In this document: positions 26,809 through 35,755 of the stretch, piece by piece
Numbering within the stretch: the stretch's first letter is position 1
How the letters are laid out: the number at the start of each line of letters is the position of its first letter
Source: Bacillota bacterium
GTDB lineage: Bacteria > Bacillota > Clostridia > Peptostreptococcales > Acidaminobacteraceae
Length of the DNA: 64,000 bases
Assembly (NCBI GenBank): GCA_020161295.1
Contig: JAIUOA010000002.1
Span: forward strand, 62,001-126,000
Reading direction: 5' to 3'
Notes under the pieces: model-generated
Databases searched by the model: none
Told to the model about the DNA's origin: nothing
The model's input: only the letters and a program-made list of their open reading frames with translations
Position numbers and translations under genes: made by a program

Positions 26809-27405
26809 ATGATTACCATCGAAATGAAAATAGATTTATTTGAAAAAATGATTGAAGAGCGTCATTTGGTCGAGCGCAGACAGCACCTTGAGCAGTTGAA
26901 GATTCAATATGCACAGCTGTTAGACGAAATGGCGGTCAAATACGAAGCACAACGCCGTGAAAAATTGGTGCATCTCGAGCGAAAAGTCACACTGGAAATG
27001 TCGCAACTTGAGGCCAGAGAGAAGGTCAGTATACAGCGCCAAATCAGAGAAAACGAAGCCTGGCTGGTAAGGCGATTGGTTGAGGCTGTGAAAGCTGAAT
27101 GGAAAGAACGCATTAAAAGCGAACGCTATAAGGAAGCTTTCTTAATGCATTTCGAGAGATTAACCGCTGACATCTCTAGTAAAATTCAATCGGTATGGGT
27201 ATCACCCATGGATTTCCAGTTGATCCCGGTTCTATATAACCCAGTCGTTTCAGAGGAGATCATCGGAGGGTTCATTATAAGATGCGAAGGAAACCAACAG
27301 GTGGATTATACCATCAATCGGCAACTGGAAGAGATGTCCCTTAAGCTTGGGTGCATGATCGATCATTTGATTTCGGATGGAGGGGCTTGTCATGAACAGA
27401 AATAA
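26809..27405 (+). CDS. ntpE: V/A-type ATPase subunit E (peripheral stalk)
   Basis: 198 residues. The first 110 are a long charged coiled coil; the rest is the globular domain, with GGFIIRCEGNQQVDYTINRQ as the conserved strand pair near residues 147-170. It pairs with the first gene product as the peripheral stalk and touches the A3B3 head. GAGGTGATG is the ribosome site. Its last 14 bases overlap the start of ntpA. Confidence 0.9.
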   Translation: MITIEMKIDLFEKMIEERHLVERRQHLEQLKIQYAQLLDEMAVKYEAQRREKLVHLERKVTLEMSQLEAREKVSIQRQIRENEAWLVRRLVEAVKAEWKERIKSERYKEAFLMHFERLTADISSKIQSVWVSPMDFQLIPVLYNPVVSEEIIGGFIIRCEGNQQVDYTINRQLEEMSLKLGCMIDHLISDGGACHEQK

Positions 27406-29164
27406 AGCGCTCGGGCACATTTACTCCATCAATGGGCCTGTGGTTAAAGGTTTAAATCTTTCTGAATCGCATATGCGAGAAATGGTTTTGGTGGGACATC
27501 AAAAACGAATCGGCGAGATTATTGGCATAAAGGATGAAGAGGCCATCATCCAGGTGTATGAAGACACGGACGGACTAATGCTCGGCGAGCCTATAGAAGG
27601 AACTGGAGAACCCCTTTCACTTTATTTAGGGCCTGGTATGGTGGGCAATATTTTCGATGGGATCGGGCGTCCTCTTAGTCGGTTTGAAGGCGATCGGGTT
27701 AATACCGGCTATGGTTTACTGACCATCGATCGAAAGGCACCGTGGGAAGTGACCTTTTGTGTGGATATGGGGTCGAAGCTCAGGGCCGGAGAGTGTTTTG
27801 CACGTGTTCAAGAAACGAAGCTCATTACGCATGCCCTCCTCGTTCCGATCGGTATTGAAGGGGAAGTAATTTTTTGCGCTAAAGAGGGCGTTTACACTGC
27901 AGAAGATATCCTCATCAGATTATTGGATGATAAGGGGCGTGAGCATCCGCTGACACTGATGCAAAAATGGCCAGTGAGAACGCCTCGGCCAGTGAATGAG
28001 AGGCTTAGGCTGTATAAACCGCTGATAACGGGGCAACGCATATTGGATGTATTTTTTCCCATCGCGAAAGGGGGAACGGCCGCGATTCCAGGTGGATTTG
28101 GAACTGGAAAAACCATGACACAGCATCAGCTTGCAAAATGGTCAGACGCGGATTTGATCATCTATATCGGCTGTGGTGAACGCGGTAATGAAATGACGGA
28201 CGTTTTAGAGGAGTTCCCTAAAATCGTCGATCCAAAGTCAGGCCACCGGTTAATCGAACGCACCATCTTAATCGCGAACACGTCGAATATGCCCGTAGCC
28301 GCGCGAGAAGCGTCGATTTACACCGGGATCACCATGGCTGAATATTTTAGGGACATGGGCTATCACGTCGCTATCATGGCGGATTCCACCTCTCGTTGGG
28401 CGGAGGCTTTGCGGGAAATCAGCGGAAGACTTGAGGAAATGCCTGCGGAAGAGGGCTACCCCGCGTATTTGTCCTATCGATTAGCAGAGTTTTATGAGCG
28501 TGCGGGCTATGTCGAAACGCTGTCACATCAGGAAGGGTCCATCACGATTATCGGTGCGGTTTCTCCCGCGGGTGGTGACTTCTCGGAACCCGTCACTGAA
28601 AATACGAAAAGATATATTAATGTCTTTCTTGCACTTGATCGCAAGCTGGCGTATGCGAGACATTATCCCGCGATTAATTGGCTCGCCAGCTATAGTGGCT
28701 ATCTGAATACACTGGGTAAATGGTATGAAACAAATGTCGCTGAGGATGTTTTTTTGCTTAGAGGTAAAATGATGCGATTGCTTCAGGAAGAGAGCAAGCT
28801 ACTAGATATCGTGCAGCTGGTTGGTGAGGATGTCTTGCCTGATGACCAACGACTTGTGCTGGAAATCGCCCGAATTTTTAAGATCGGTTTTTTACAGCAA
28901 AATGCCATGCATCCGGAGGACACCTTCGTGCCACTAAACAAACAATATCAAATGCTCGGTGCCATTTGGCATCTCTATGTCCGTGCAAATGCGTGTTTGT
29001 CCAAAGGCATTCCACTATCAAATGTGAGGTCTTCAGAGCTTTTTGACCGTCATATAAAGATGAAATACGATATACCGAACGATTTTTCAAACGCTTTCAA
29101 TCAATTGAAGGATGATGTAGATGCTTTTTACGATGTGTTATTAGAACGATACCACGTGACTTAA
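27392..29164 (+). CDS. ntpA: V/A-type ATPase catalytic subunit A
   Basis: 590 residues. The N-terminal barrel is followed by the bulge domain and a catalytic core with the P-loop GGFGTGKT (234-241) and the catalytic Glu in GCGERGNEM. In most homologues the P-loop begins GPFG, so Gly235 is unusual. [14 protein letters not shown] and the later DxR region are typical. The ATG at 27392 is used because GGAGG (27379-27383) lies eight bases upstream; the ATG at 27377 has no site of its own. It makes or hydrolyses ATP at three sites in the A3B3 head. Confidence 0.96.
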   Translation: MNRNKALGHIYSINGPVVKGLNLSESHMREMVLVGHQKRIGEIIGIKDEEAIIQVYEDTDGLMLGEPIEGTGEPLSLYLGPGMVGNIFDGIGRPLSRFEGDRVNTGYGLLTIDRKAPWEVTFCVDMGSKLRAGECFARVQETKLITHALLVPIGIEGEVIFCAKEGVYTAEDILIRLLDDKGREHPLTLMQKWPVRTPRPVNERLRLYKPLITGQRILDVFFPIAKGGTAAIPGGFGTGKTMTQHQLAKWSDADLIIYIGCGERGNEMTDVLEEFPKIVDPKSGHRLIERTILIANTSNMPVAAREASIYTGITMAEYFRDMGYHVAIMADSTSRWAEALREISGRLEEMPAEEGYPAYLSYRLAEFYERAGYVETLSHQEGSITIIGAVSPAGGDFSEPVTENTKRYINVFLALDRKLAYARHYPAINWLASYSGYLNTLGKWYETNVAEDVFLLRGKMMRLLQEESKLLDIVQLVGEDVLPDDQRLVLEIARIFKIGFLQQNAMHPEDTFVPLNKQYQMLGAIWHLYVRANACLSKGIPLSNVRSSELFDRHIKMKYDIPNDFSNAFNQLKDDVDAFYDVLLERYHVT

Positions 29165-29179
29165 CCATAGGAGCAGAAG

Positions 29180-30562
29180 ATGAATAGGGATTATCTAAAA
29201 ATCGATAAAATCGAAGGACCTTTGATATTTATAAAAGGCATTCGCGAAGCACGATTTGGCGATTTGGTCGAGGTTAGATTGACGACGGGTAATCGTCTGG
29301 GGAAAATTATTAAGCTTGAAAATGAAATGGCGATTATTCAGGTGTTTGAGGGAACAAGTGGCATAGGGACCTATAATGCTACCGTACGTTTTATAGGGGA
29401 GCCCATGACCATCAGATTATCTAAGAACATATTGGGACGCACTTTCAACGGGCTTGGGAAACCCATCGATGGCGGGGGTGAAATTTATTCCCCTCATGAA
29501 GTGGATGTCAACAGTGCACCGATTAATCCGATCGCACGACAATATCCGAGAGATATGATTGAAACGGGCATTTCGAGTATCGATACGCTGATGACCCTAA
29601 TCAGGGGGCAAAAATTACCGATTTTTTCAGGCAATGGTTTACCTCATAAGGAGCTGGCGGCTCAAATCGTCTCTCAAGCGCGTTTGCTGAACGATTCAAA
29701 AGATGATTTTGCCGTTTGCTTCGTGGCAATCGGTGTTACGAAGGATGAAGGTGGGTATTTCATCGATCGATTGGTGGAAAGCGGTGCGATGGGGCATTCG
29801 GTGTTATTCATCAACTATGCGGATGATCCAATCGCCGAACGGCTGAGCACGCCGAGATGTGCACTGGCTGCTGCTGAGTATTTGGCCTTCGAGGAGAACA
29901 TGCATGTGCTCGTGGTGATGACTGATGTGACCAATTACTGTGAAGCCTTAAGAGAAATTTCATCAGCAAAGGAGGAAGTCCCCAGTCGTAAGGGTTATCC
30001 TGGTTACCTATACTCTGATCTGGCGTTACTTTATGAGCGTGCGGGCGTTTTAAAGGCACACCACGGGTCCATTACATTTTTACCGATTCTGACGATGCCA
30101 AACGACGACATTACACACCCGATACCCGATTTGACCGGGTATATTACGGAGGGGCAAATCGTTTTGTCCCGTGAGCTTTCTAACCGAGACTTTTTACCAC
30201 CAGTGAACATATTGCCATCCCTTTCCAGACTTATGAAGGATGGTATTGGCGAGGGATATACCAGAGAAGATCATCCAGCGTTGTTTAATCAACTGTTTTC
30301 TTCGTACTCTAAGGTATTGGAAGTACGTTCTCTCGCACAAATTATCGGCGAATCCGACTTGTCGCCACTTGATCAAGCGTATATGGCATTTGGCAGGTTG
30401 TTTGAGGACCAGTTTATCGCGCAAGGATTTAATACGAGACGATCGATTATTGAAAGCTTGAATTTAGGATGGACGCTATTATCGAAGCTACCACCAGAAG
30501 CCATGGATCGACTGGATGATGAGATGATTAAACGGTATCATCGGTATGTAAAGCCTGCCTAA
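29180..30562 (+). CDS. ntpB: V/A-type ATPase regulatory subunit B
   Basis: 460 residues. It lacks a Walker A motif, having FSGNGLPHKELAAQI in its place, as expected for the noncatalytic B subunit. The conserved stretches YPGYLYSDLALLYERAG and GSITFLPILTMPNDDITHPIPD are present, the latter with the usual MPNDD and HPIPDLTGYITEG pattern. It alternates with A in the catalytic hexamer and contributes the arginine finger. It sits 15 bases after ntpA. Confidence 0.96.
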   Translation: MNRDYLKIDKIEGPLIFIKGIREARFGDLVEVRLTTGNRLGKIIKLENEMAIIQVFEGTSGIGTYNATVRFIGEPMTIRLSKNILGRTFNGLGKPIDGGGEIYSPHEVDVNSAPINPIARQYPRDMIETGISSIDTLMTLIRGQKLPIFSGNGLPHKELAAQIVSQARLLNDSKDDFAVCFVAIGVTKDEGGYFIDRLVESGAMGHSVLFINYADDPIAERLSTPRCALAAAEYLAFEENMHVLVVMTDVTNYCEALREISSAKEEVPSRKGYPGYLYSDLALLYERAGVLKAHHGSITFLPILTMPNDDITHPIPDLTGYITEGQIVLSRELSNRDFLPPVNILPSLSRLMKDGIGEGYTREDHPALFNQLFSSYSKVLEVRSLAQIIGESDLSPLDQAYMAFGRLFEDQFIAQGFNTRRSIIESLNLGWTLLSKLPPEAMDRLDDEMIKRYHRYVKPA

Positions 30563-30580
30563 TCAATTAGCGAGGTACTT

Positions 30581-31189
30581 ATGGAAAATTTGACGCCGAC
30601 CAAATCCAACTTAATCAAAGCGAAAAGCCTGCTAGATTTTTCTAAACAAGGCTATGTTTTGCTGGATAAAAAAAGAGCGGTGCTCATCCGAGAAATTATG
30701 ATGATGATTGATGAAGTGGATGCGCTTCAAGTACAAATCGATGAGGTCTTTCGGGAAGTGTACATCGCCTTGGAGCATGCAAATGTGACGATCGGCAGTG
30801 ATACCATGGAGGAGCTATCGTATTCGGTTCCTTACGCATCCACCTTTGAAAAACTGGGCCGAAGCATTATGAATGTCGAGATCCCACTCATTCGATATGA
30901 GGCGGAAAAAATAAAACCGCATTATGGATTCTTTCGAACCAATAGTGCGGTCGATTTGGTGCTCGTTCAGATGAACGAAGCGCAGAAGTTGATTTTTAGG
31001 ATGGCTGAGGTCGAAAACGCCGTATATCGTCTAGCTCTAGAAATTAGAAGTACCAATAAACGCGCCAATGCGCTTGAAAAAATTCAAATTCCAAAGTATG
31101 AGACACTGGTTAGCTGGATACTAGAATCACTTGAAGAACGAGAACGAGAGGATTTTTTCAGGATGAAGCGATTCAAAGGCAAGAAGTGA
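30581..31189 (+). CDS. ntpD: V/A-type ATPase subunit D (central rotor shaft)
   Basis: 202 residues. It starts PTKSNLIKAKSLL and runs LLDKKRAVLIREIM, the N-terminal helix that enters the A3B3 head. The C-terminal helix has EIRSTNKRANALEKIQIP, the most conserved signature of the subunit. Together with the F subunit it is the rotating shaft. It closes the operon with no clear terminator before the CheY gene, although a new -10 box follows. Confidence 0.95.
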   Translation: MENLTPTKSNLIKAKSLLDFSKQGYVLLDKKRAVLIREIMMMIDEVDALQVQIDEVFREVYIALEHANVTIGSDTMEELSYSVPYASTFEKLGRSIMNVEIPLIRYEAEKIKPHYGFFRTNSAVDLVLVQMNEAQKLIFRMAEVENAVYRLALEIRSTNKRANALEKIQIPKYETLVSWILESLEEREREDFFRMKRFKGKK

Positions 31190-31208
31190 CGTCACCCTCT
31201 GAATATGT

Positions 31209-31214
31209 TATAAT
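31209..31214 (+). promoter_or_regulatory. -10 box before the CheY gene
   Basis: TATAAT at 31209-31214 lies 25 bases before the TTG start of the response regulator, placing its ATG-like upstream codon (31215) outside the transcript. A 10-bp palindrome GTGACGTCAC (31186-31195), overlapping the ntpD stop, sits where the -35 box would be. Confidence 0.45.
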
Positions 31215-31238
31215 ATGGGTGCCACTTGGGAGGTTATC

Positions 31239-31613
31239 TTGAAAATAATGATTGTTGATGATTCAAAATACATGCGAATGGTCATTCGGGATGTGGTCGA
31301 ATCCGTGGGTCACACAGTGGTCACCGAAGCAGAAGATGGTGAGACCGCTGTGGAAAAATACCAGTTGTTTATGCCGGATCTCGTTTTTATGGACATAACG
31401 ATGCCGAACATGTCTGGATTTGACGCTTTGAAAAACATCAGAGCGTTAGACAGAAATGCAAAGGTCATCATGTGCTCTGCCATGGGACAGCAATGGCTAA
31501 TAAGAGATGCGATCATGGAGGGTGCCATCGATTTTATCACCAAACCATTTAAAACTGAGAAAATCATCTTTATTCTGGAAAGGATTGAACAACGCCTTTT
31601 GTCAAACCGTTGA
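31239..31613 (+). CDS. CheY-like single-domain response regulator
   Basis: 124 residues, a receiver domain only. Acidic pocket DD at 7-8, phosphoacceptor Asp52 in FMDITMP, the switch Ser in MCSAM and Lys in ITKPFK are all present. The pattern is close to CheY, which binds the flagellar switch when phosphorylated by CheA. No cheA is near. The TTG at 31239 follows GGGAGG by five bases and begins the first beta strand. Its last 44 bases overlap the end of the convergent hydrolase gene. Confidence 0.92.
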   Translation: MKIMIVDDSKYMRMVIRDVVESVGHTVVTEAEDGETAVEKYQLFMPDLVFMDITMPNMSGFDALKNIRALDRNAKVIMCSAMGQQWLIRDAIMEGAIDFITKPFKTEKIIFILERIEQRLLSNR

Positions 31614-32454
31614 ACCATAGATCAAGTGCTTCAAATAGTGCCACTGTTTGAGGTGCTTTTATTTGACTATCGAAATCATGAGGCATATCATGGACTGTAA
31701 ATAGCGTGGCATCAGGAATCAAATGGCTGAGCTTAACACTCATTACATATGGAACATCATCATCGGATGTGCTCGCTGCGATAAAAGACTTAGGGAATAA
31801 CTTGAGCTGTTCTTCAGAAATGGCATAGCTAGCACAGTTTTCGTAGGTAATACCAAGTGCGTTCATCCAGGTACCGTGCTGTCTCAAATGATAATAGAGC
31901 AAGGCGCGGATCATGGTAGCGTCATCCACGACGATATGCGGGGTATAAAACTGCTGAATTTGGTCATGATGAATAAGGCGCTTGCCACCGAGTGTCGGTG
32001 TTGGTTCAAAAAAAGAAGGAATCTCAAATGTATGATACCCATAGAATAAGAGTAGCCCCTTAGGGGAAGTGTTGAGACGAGTCATCATTAGATCACACAG
32101 CTTAAGCGCGAGATACGTACCGCCAGAGCGGCCGAATAGGATCAGTTGGCTGAGATTCAGTTGGATAGGATCGGACATCAGCCACAAAAGGGCATCATAA
32201 AGCGACTCGAAAAGTTCATCGAGACTAACGCTAGGGGCAAGTGGATAATCCAGTTTTATGAGATCGAAGCCTTGCGCCATCATGTGATGGATATGATGTC
32301 TCGGTAAATCATGTCGCGTACCATAGATGAGCCCACCCCCGTGAAGATAGAGGATTGTGTGCCCATTTGGGTGTGGGCTATTATGAACGGTTGTACTAAT
32401 GGTGACATTTTCATTTCTAATCTTGATGGGTATTTTATAGTGAATGGGTTGCAT
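31570..32454 (-). CDS. Alpha/beta hydrolase of the esterase/lipase HSL type
   Basis: 294 residues of the Abhydrolase_3 family. The oxyanion-hole motif LHGGG is near the N-terminus, the nucleophile elbow is GRSGG and the catalytic His lies in HDMPHDF at the C-terminus. It probably cleaves short-chain carboxyl esters. The ATG at 32454 has GGAGG four bases upstream. A TTG at 32481 is too close to the inferred transcript start. It is divergent from the exonuclease gene across 64 bases. Confidence 0.85.
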   Translation of the reverse strand: MQPIHYKIPIKIRNENVTISTTVHNSPHPNGHTILYLHGGGLIYGTRHDLPRHHIHHMMAQGFDLIKLDYPLAPSVSLDELFESLYDALLWLMSDPIQLNLSQLILFGRSGGTYLALKLCDLMMTRLNTSPKGLLLFYGYHTFEIPSFFEPTPTLGGKRLIHHDQIQQFYTPHIVVDDATMIRALLYYHLRQHGTWMNALGITYENCASYAISEEQLKLFPKSFIAASTSDDDVPYVMSVKLSHLIPDATLFTVHDMPHDFDSQIKAPQTVALFEALDLWFNGLTKGVVQSFPE

Positions 32455-32518
32455 AGGACCTCCGATAGAATGTCGATTCAAAACCTATTATATCAAATCA
32501 TTTCAAATGGAGGTAGAT

Positions 32519-33067
32519 ATGGGTGTATTTACTTACTTCGATGTTGAAACCCCAAATCGATTCAATAACCGAATGAGCGCTATGGGAATCATCCATGTCG
32601 TGGACGGTGTAACGGTGCATGAAAAGTCATACCTATTAAATCCGGAAGTCCACTTTGACGCATTTAACATCGAACTCACGGGCATTACACCACAAATGAT
32701 AAAAACAGCCCCCACACTTAAGCAAATTTGGCCTGAAATCGAACCGTATTTCGTCGATACCATTATCGTCGCCCATAACGCCACCTTTGATTTAGGGGTC
32801 CTAAGTGCGACGCTCGCACATTACGGACTTGGCAATTATGGGTTTGAATATATCGATACGGTAAGGCTAGCGAAAAAGCATTTAAAATATAAACGCAATA
32901 ATTTAGCCTATATATGCGCCACGTTGGGAATCCTGATGGATCGCCATCATGAGGCACTTTCAGATGCAAAAGCTTGTCAGGAGCTGTTTTACTACTTAGT
33001 GGAGCGGTTTGGATTCATGGATGATGATGTCCAGTTTTATCGGTATGGCTCATCGAAGCGTTTTTAA
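32519..33067 (+). CDS. DEDDh 3'-5' exonuclease (DNA polymerase III epsilon-like)
   Basis: 182 residues forming one DnaQ-type exonuclease domain. All five catalytic positions are visible: D8 and E10 in YFDVETPN, D91 in HNATFDLGV, H144 and D149 in HHEALSDAKA. It trims 3' ends of DNA or RNA in repair or turnover; being a lone domain, it is not a PolC proofreading subunit. The ATG at 32519 has GGAGG five bases upstream. Its last 18 bases overlap the convergent FMN reductase gene. Confidence 0.92.
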   Translation: MGVFTYFDVETPNRFNNRMSAMGIIHVVDGVTVHEKSYLLNPEVHFDAFNIELTGITPQMIKTAPTLKQIWPEIEPYFVDTIIVAHNATFDLGVLSATLAHYGLGNYGFEYIDTVRLAKKHLKYKRNNLAYICATLGILMDRHHEALSDAKACQELFYYLVERFGFMDDDVQFYRYGSSKRF

Positions 33068-33604
33068 TGCACCACTCCATGCGATAAGCTGGTCGAGCAT
33101 CGCGTTCACATTGTTTTCATGTCGCGCATCTGGTTTAAAGACGCTGAAATTTTCAAAATCTGTAAACAGTGAAAGGATAACTTGCGCCCTTACATCAGCC
33201 ACTTGAAGCTCTGCCATGATTTGTCTGAGCTGTTCTACCGCACGAACGCCGCCTGCAGAGCCATAGCTTACGAATCCAGCTGCTTTATTGTTCCACTCGG
33301 CATAGACATAATCCAATGCGTTTTTAAGGGAAGGCGAAAATGAATGGTTGTATTCTGGTGTCACGAATACGAAACCATCAAGCTCAGCTACCTTTGAAGC
33401 CCATTTTTTCGTATGGTCGTTCATGTACTGTCCCATGGATGCTGGAATTGCTTCGTCGAGTAGTGGTAGCTCATAGTCTAATATGTCCACGAGTTCGAAG
33501 CTGACATCCTTTCTTTGATCTGCAATTTCTTTAACCCAGTTTGCTACTGCAATGTTATTTCTTCCTGGTCTTGTTGTGCCAGTGATGATTCCAATCTTTA
33601 ACAT
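33050..33604 (-). CDS. NADPH-dependent FMN reductase family protein
   Basis: 184 residues with a flavodoxin-like fold. The N-terminal TGTTRPGRNN binds the FMN phosphate, and TPEYNHSFSPSLKNALD is the conserved family signature. Members reduce FMN, quinones, azo dyes or chromate with NAD(P)H. AGGAGGTC precedes the ATG. Its promoter has a perfect palindrome between the -35 and -10 boxes, so it is likely repressed until some compound is sensed. Confidence 0.93.
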   Translation of the reverse strand: MLKIGIITGTTRPGRNNIAVANWVKEIADQRKDVSFELVDILDYELPLLDEAIPASMGQYMNDHTKKWASKVAELDGFVFVTPEYNHSFSPSLKNALDYVYAEWNNKAAGFVSYGSAGGVRAVEQLRQIMAELQVADVRAQVILSLFTDFENFSVFKPDARHENNVNAMLDQLIAWSGALKTLR

Positions 33605-33647
33605 AATGACCTCCTAAATTATCTTTAATTAGTGATTTATTACATTC

Positions 33648-33677
33648 AATATATCACTATATAGTGATAAAAGTCAA
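33648..33677 (-). promoter_or_regulatory. Promoter with an 18-bp palindromic operator for the FMN reductase gene
   Basis: On the minus strand TTGACT (33677-33672) and TATATT (33653-33648) are 18 bases apart. The spacer is almost filled by the perfect palindrome TATCACTAT-ATAGTGATA (33652-33669). A further TAGTGAT half site lies at 33630-33636. The arrangement is that of a promoter blocked by a dimeric repressor. Confidence 0.7.
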
Positions 33678-33733
33678 CAGGTCATTTTGTAAATAAATTG
33701 TGTCCAATTTTTTATTTGATAAGTGGGGGAAGT

Positions 33734-34348
33734 ATGGTTGAAATTATCATCGTCTGTTTGTTAGGGTACTTACTTGGAAACGTGCAAACCTCCTATCTTC
33801 TGGGTAAGCTCATCTATAAGGTCGATATCAGGACGCTAGGCAAAGGAAACGCTGGCGCTTCCAATGCCCTCGAATCCCTAGGCTTTAAGTTCGGCTTAAT
33901 CGTAGGGCTCGTGGATGTTTTAAAGGGAACTCTCGCCGTTATACTGGCGAAAGGGTGGGTTCCTGGAGAGATTGGCCTTCAATACGTAGCAGGTTTTTTA
34001 GCGGTCATCGGTCACGTGTTTCCGTTTTACATGCACTTTAAGGGTGGAAAAGGTACAGCGACGCTGATCGGCATGATGCTGGGAATTAATATTTGGATGG
34101 GTGTAGGGGGAATGCTGTCCATTATTTGTTTCACACTTCTATCGGATTACATTGCGATCGGTACAGCGGTCTTAGTCGTTTATTTTATCGCCATCAGCCA
34201 GTGGTTTAGGCATGGAGACATCGCATTAGCGATTACTGTGATCATGTGTGCGTTAAGTCTCTATAAGCATCGTCATAATTTTATAAGGATAAAGAATAGG
34301 GAAGAAAGTCGAGTATCCCGTGTTCTTTTCAAAAAAAATAGGAGCTAA
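33734..34348 (+). CDS. plsY: PlsY, acyl-phosphate:glycerol-3-phosphate acyltransferase
   Basis: 204 residues with about five to seven membrane helices. The three PlsY motifs are visible: GNVQTSYLLGKL near the N-terminus, GKGNAGASNAL (about 36-46) and the GGKGTAT motif (about 105-111). The enzyme makes lysophosphatidic acid, the first step of phospholipid synthesis. The ATG at 33734 follows GGGGGA. A terminator stem overlaps the stop codon. Confidence 0.93.
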   Translation: MVEIIIVCLLGYLLGNVQTSYLLGKLIYKVDIRTLGKGNAGASNALESLGFKFGLIVGLVDVLKGTLAVILAKGWVPGEIGLQYVAGFLAVIGHVFPFYMHFKGGKGTATLIGMMLGINIWMGVGGMLSIICFTLLSDYIAIGTAVLVVYFIAISQWFRHGDIALAITVIMCALSLYKHRHNFIRIKNREESRVSRVLFKKNRS

Positions 34349-34362
34349 TCGCTCCTTTTTTA
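34340..34362. terminator. Bidirectional terminator between plsY and the nitroreductase gene
   Basis: AGGAGC (34340-34345), a five-base loop including the plsY stop, and GCTCCT (34351-34356) precede T6; the minus side also has a T run. Confidence 0.85.
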
Positions 34363-34363
34363 T

Positions 34364-35260
34364 TTATGCATATACCCATTTGGCCACCACGCGCTTGTTT
34401 TGGGGGAGCTCATAGTCGACTTCCAGTTGGTCTGTGTGCCAATGCCCACCAAATCCAGCGTCATTTAGCCCAACCTGGAAATAGAGCATGGCAATCCCAG
34501 CGTCGATGCCTTGAATTACTCGCGGGATATCTTCGCTCGTTTCGACGATCAAGTCGATGGCATGTCCATGAACGACGAAATGCCAAGGTTGACGGTTATG
34601 ATAGGAGGGAGCGAGTCTCATGTAGAAAAATGCACGGTGCAAGCCTAGCTGTTCGAGCTCCTCTAGGGATGCTTTATCACCGTATTTCAGGTGGTCCACA
34701 AACTCGGTAATGGCTTTTCGTGAACTAATGGGTCCTTCATTGCTGATGGCCTCGATGTTTGGATAGCCTAGATCGGTAAGTGAAGATAGACTATTCGGAT
34801 GGCTAGGCGAGTAAAGCGAAGAACTATGAAATTCTTTCTTCGGATACCCAAAGGCAATCAGGGCTGCGATGGTCTTAGGCGAATCGATTTGAAGTAGCTG
34901 TTTCACAGCAGGCACGTCCTTGACCTCGATCCAACATGAGCCTATGGATTGCTTCAAAGCATTTAGAATAAACCATTCCCCGAGATAACCAACCCATTTA
35001 TGACATGTTTCCCCTTCTTCACAGAGTAAGGCGAAATAATGGGGTGCTGTGATCATGTGTCCAAAATAACCTGCCAGCCCTTCCATATGCGGCGCTAAAT
35101 CCCAGCCATCTTCAACAAAGGAAAACTCAACGTTCGCGTTGTTAATCTTAGGAATGTTAAGCAATAAATCGTTTACATAACGACGGTCCTCGTCCGTCAG
35201 CTTTTTGTGCTTATACTCTCGAGAGGAATGTCTTTTTTCGGCGAGTTTTAATGCGTTCAT
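34364..35260 (-). CDS. Nitroreductase-family flavoprotein (TM1586 type)
   Basis: 298 residues. N-terminal KRHSSREYKHKKL is the FMN-contact segment of nitroreductases, and a second, related half carries FFYMRLAPSYHNRQPWHFVV, so both halves of the fold lie in one chain as in the TM1586 group. It probably reduces a nitro or quinone compound with NAD(P)H and FMN. The ATG at 35260 follows GGAGG by five bases; an upstream in-frame ATG pair at 35275 overlaps that ribosome site. Confidence 0.85.
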   Translation of the reverse strand: MNALKLAEKRHSSREYKHKKLTDEDRRYVNDLLLNIPKINNANVEFSFVEDGWDLAPHMEGLAGYFGHMITAPHYFALLCEEGETCHKWVGYLGEWFILNALKQSIGSCWIEVKDVPAVKQLLQIDSPKTIAALIAFGYPKKEFHSSSLYSPSHPNSLSSLTDLGYPNIEAISNEGPISSRKAITEFVDHLKYGDKASLEELEQLGLHRAFFYMRLAPSYHNRQPWHFVVHGHAIDLIVETSEDIPRVIQGIDAGIAMLYFQVGLNDAGFGGHWHTDQLEVDYELPQNKRVVAKWVYA

Positions 35261-35335
35261 AGGCACCTCCATCAATATCTTTATTCAAAAGATACCCGAA
35301 CTGTTTCGCATCAATCATCAACCTGTTTTCAACAT

Positions 35336-35371
35336 GAAAAAAGCGACTATATGCAAATGCATATAATCGCT
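35336..35371 (-). terminator. Terminator after the frameshifted small gene
   Basis: On the minus strand AGCGATTATATGCA and TGCATATAGTCGCT (one mismatch; 35371-35358 and 35355-35342) are followed by a T6 run. Confidence 0.8.
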
Positions 35372-35380
35372 ATAAGATGT

Positions 35381-35688
35381 TTAACTGTCGCGTCTGATGA
35401 GTTTGATGCCGTCAACATGACACCTGTTTAAACCAAGGCGTCTCTCTTCGTTGAGAACAATCGTATCATCGTAAGCTTCAACATGCTTATCCACATAGAC
35501 CTTCACACCATCAATTTCATGGTATCAAAGTGTTCGATATCTGGTGGCGCTTCAAAGTGAACCCTAGGTGTCGATATAAACTCACTTTCATGCAGATAAC
35601 CTGTGTTTTCCAAACGAATTGCTACAGCATCACGATGATGTTCTCTCAAATACTCTTTTAAAGAGTCTTGAAGTACAACATGCAACAT
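35381..35688 (-). pseudogene. Small protein of about 102 residues, interrupted by a one-base deletion
   Basis: The ATG at 35688 follows AAGGTGAAGG. The frame reads MLHVVLQDSLKEYLREHH and stops at TGA (35503) after 61 residues ending FDTMKLMV. Restoring one base (a CC read as CCC near 35519) joins FDT to HEIDGVKVYVDKHVEAYDD and continues to a TAA at 35381 just before the terminator. The shape recalls small HesB-like or CC/Se-motif proteins that end in a VDGIK strand, but the Cys motif is missing, so the family is uncertain. A pseudogene or a sequence error are both possible. Confidence 0.65.
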
Positions 35689-35755
35689 ATCCTTCACCTT
35701 CTTTTCTAAACACTTGGTTATTATATTGTTACCCAATTGTCGAAGAAATAAGCAA

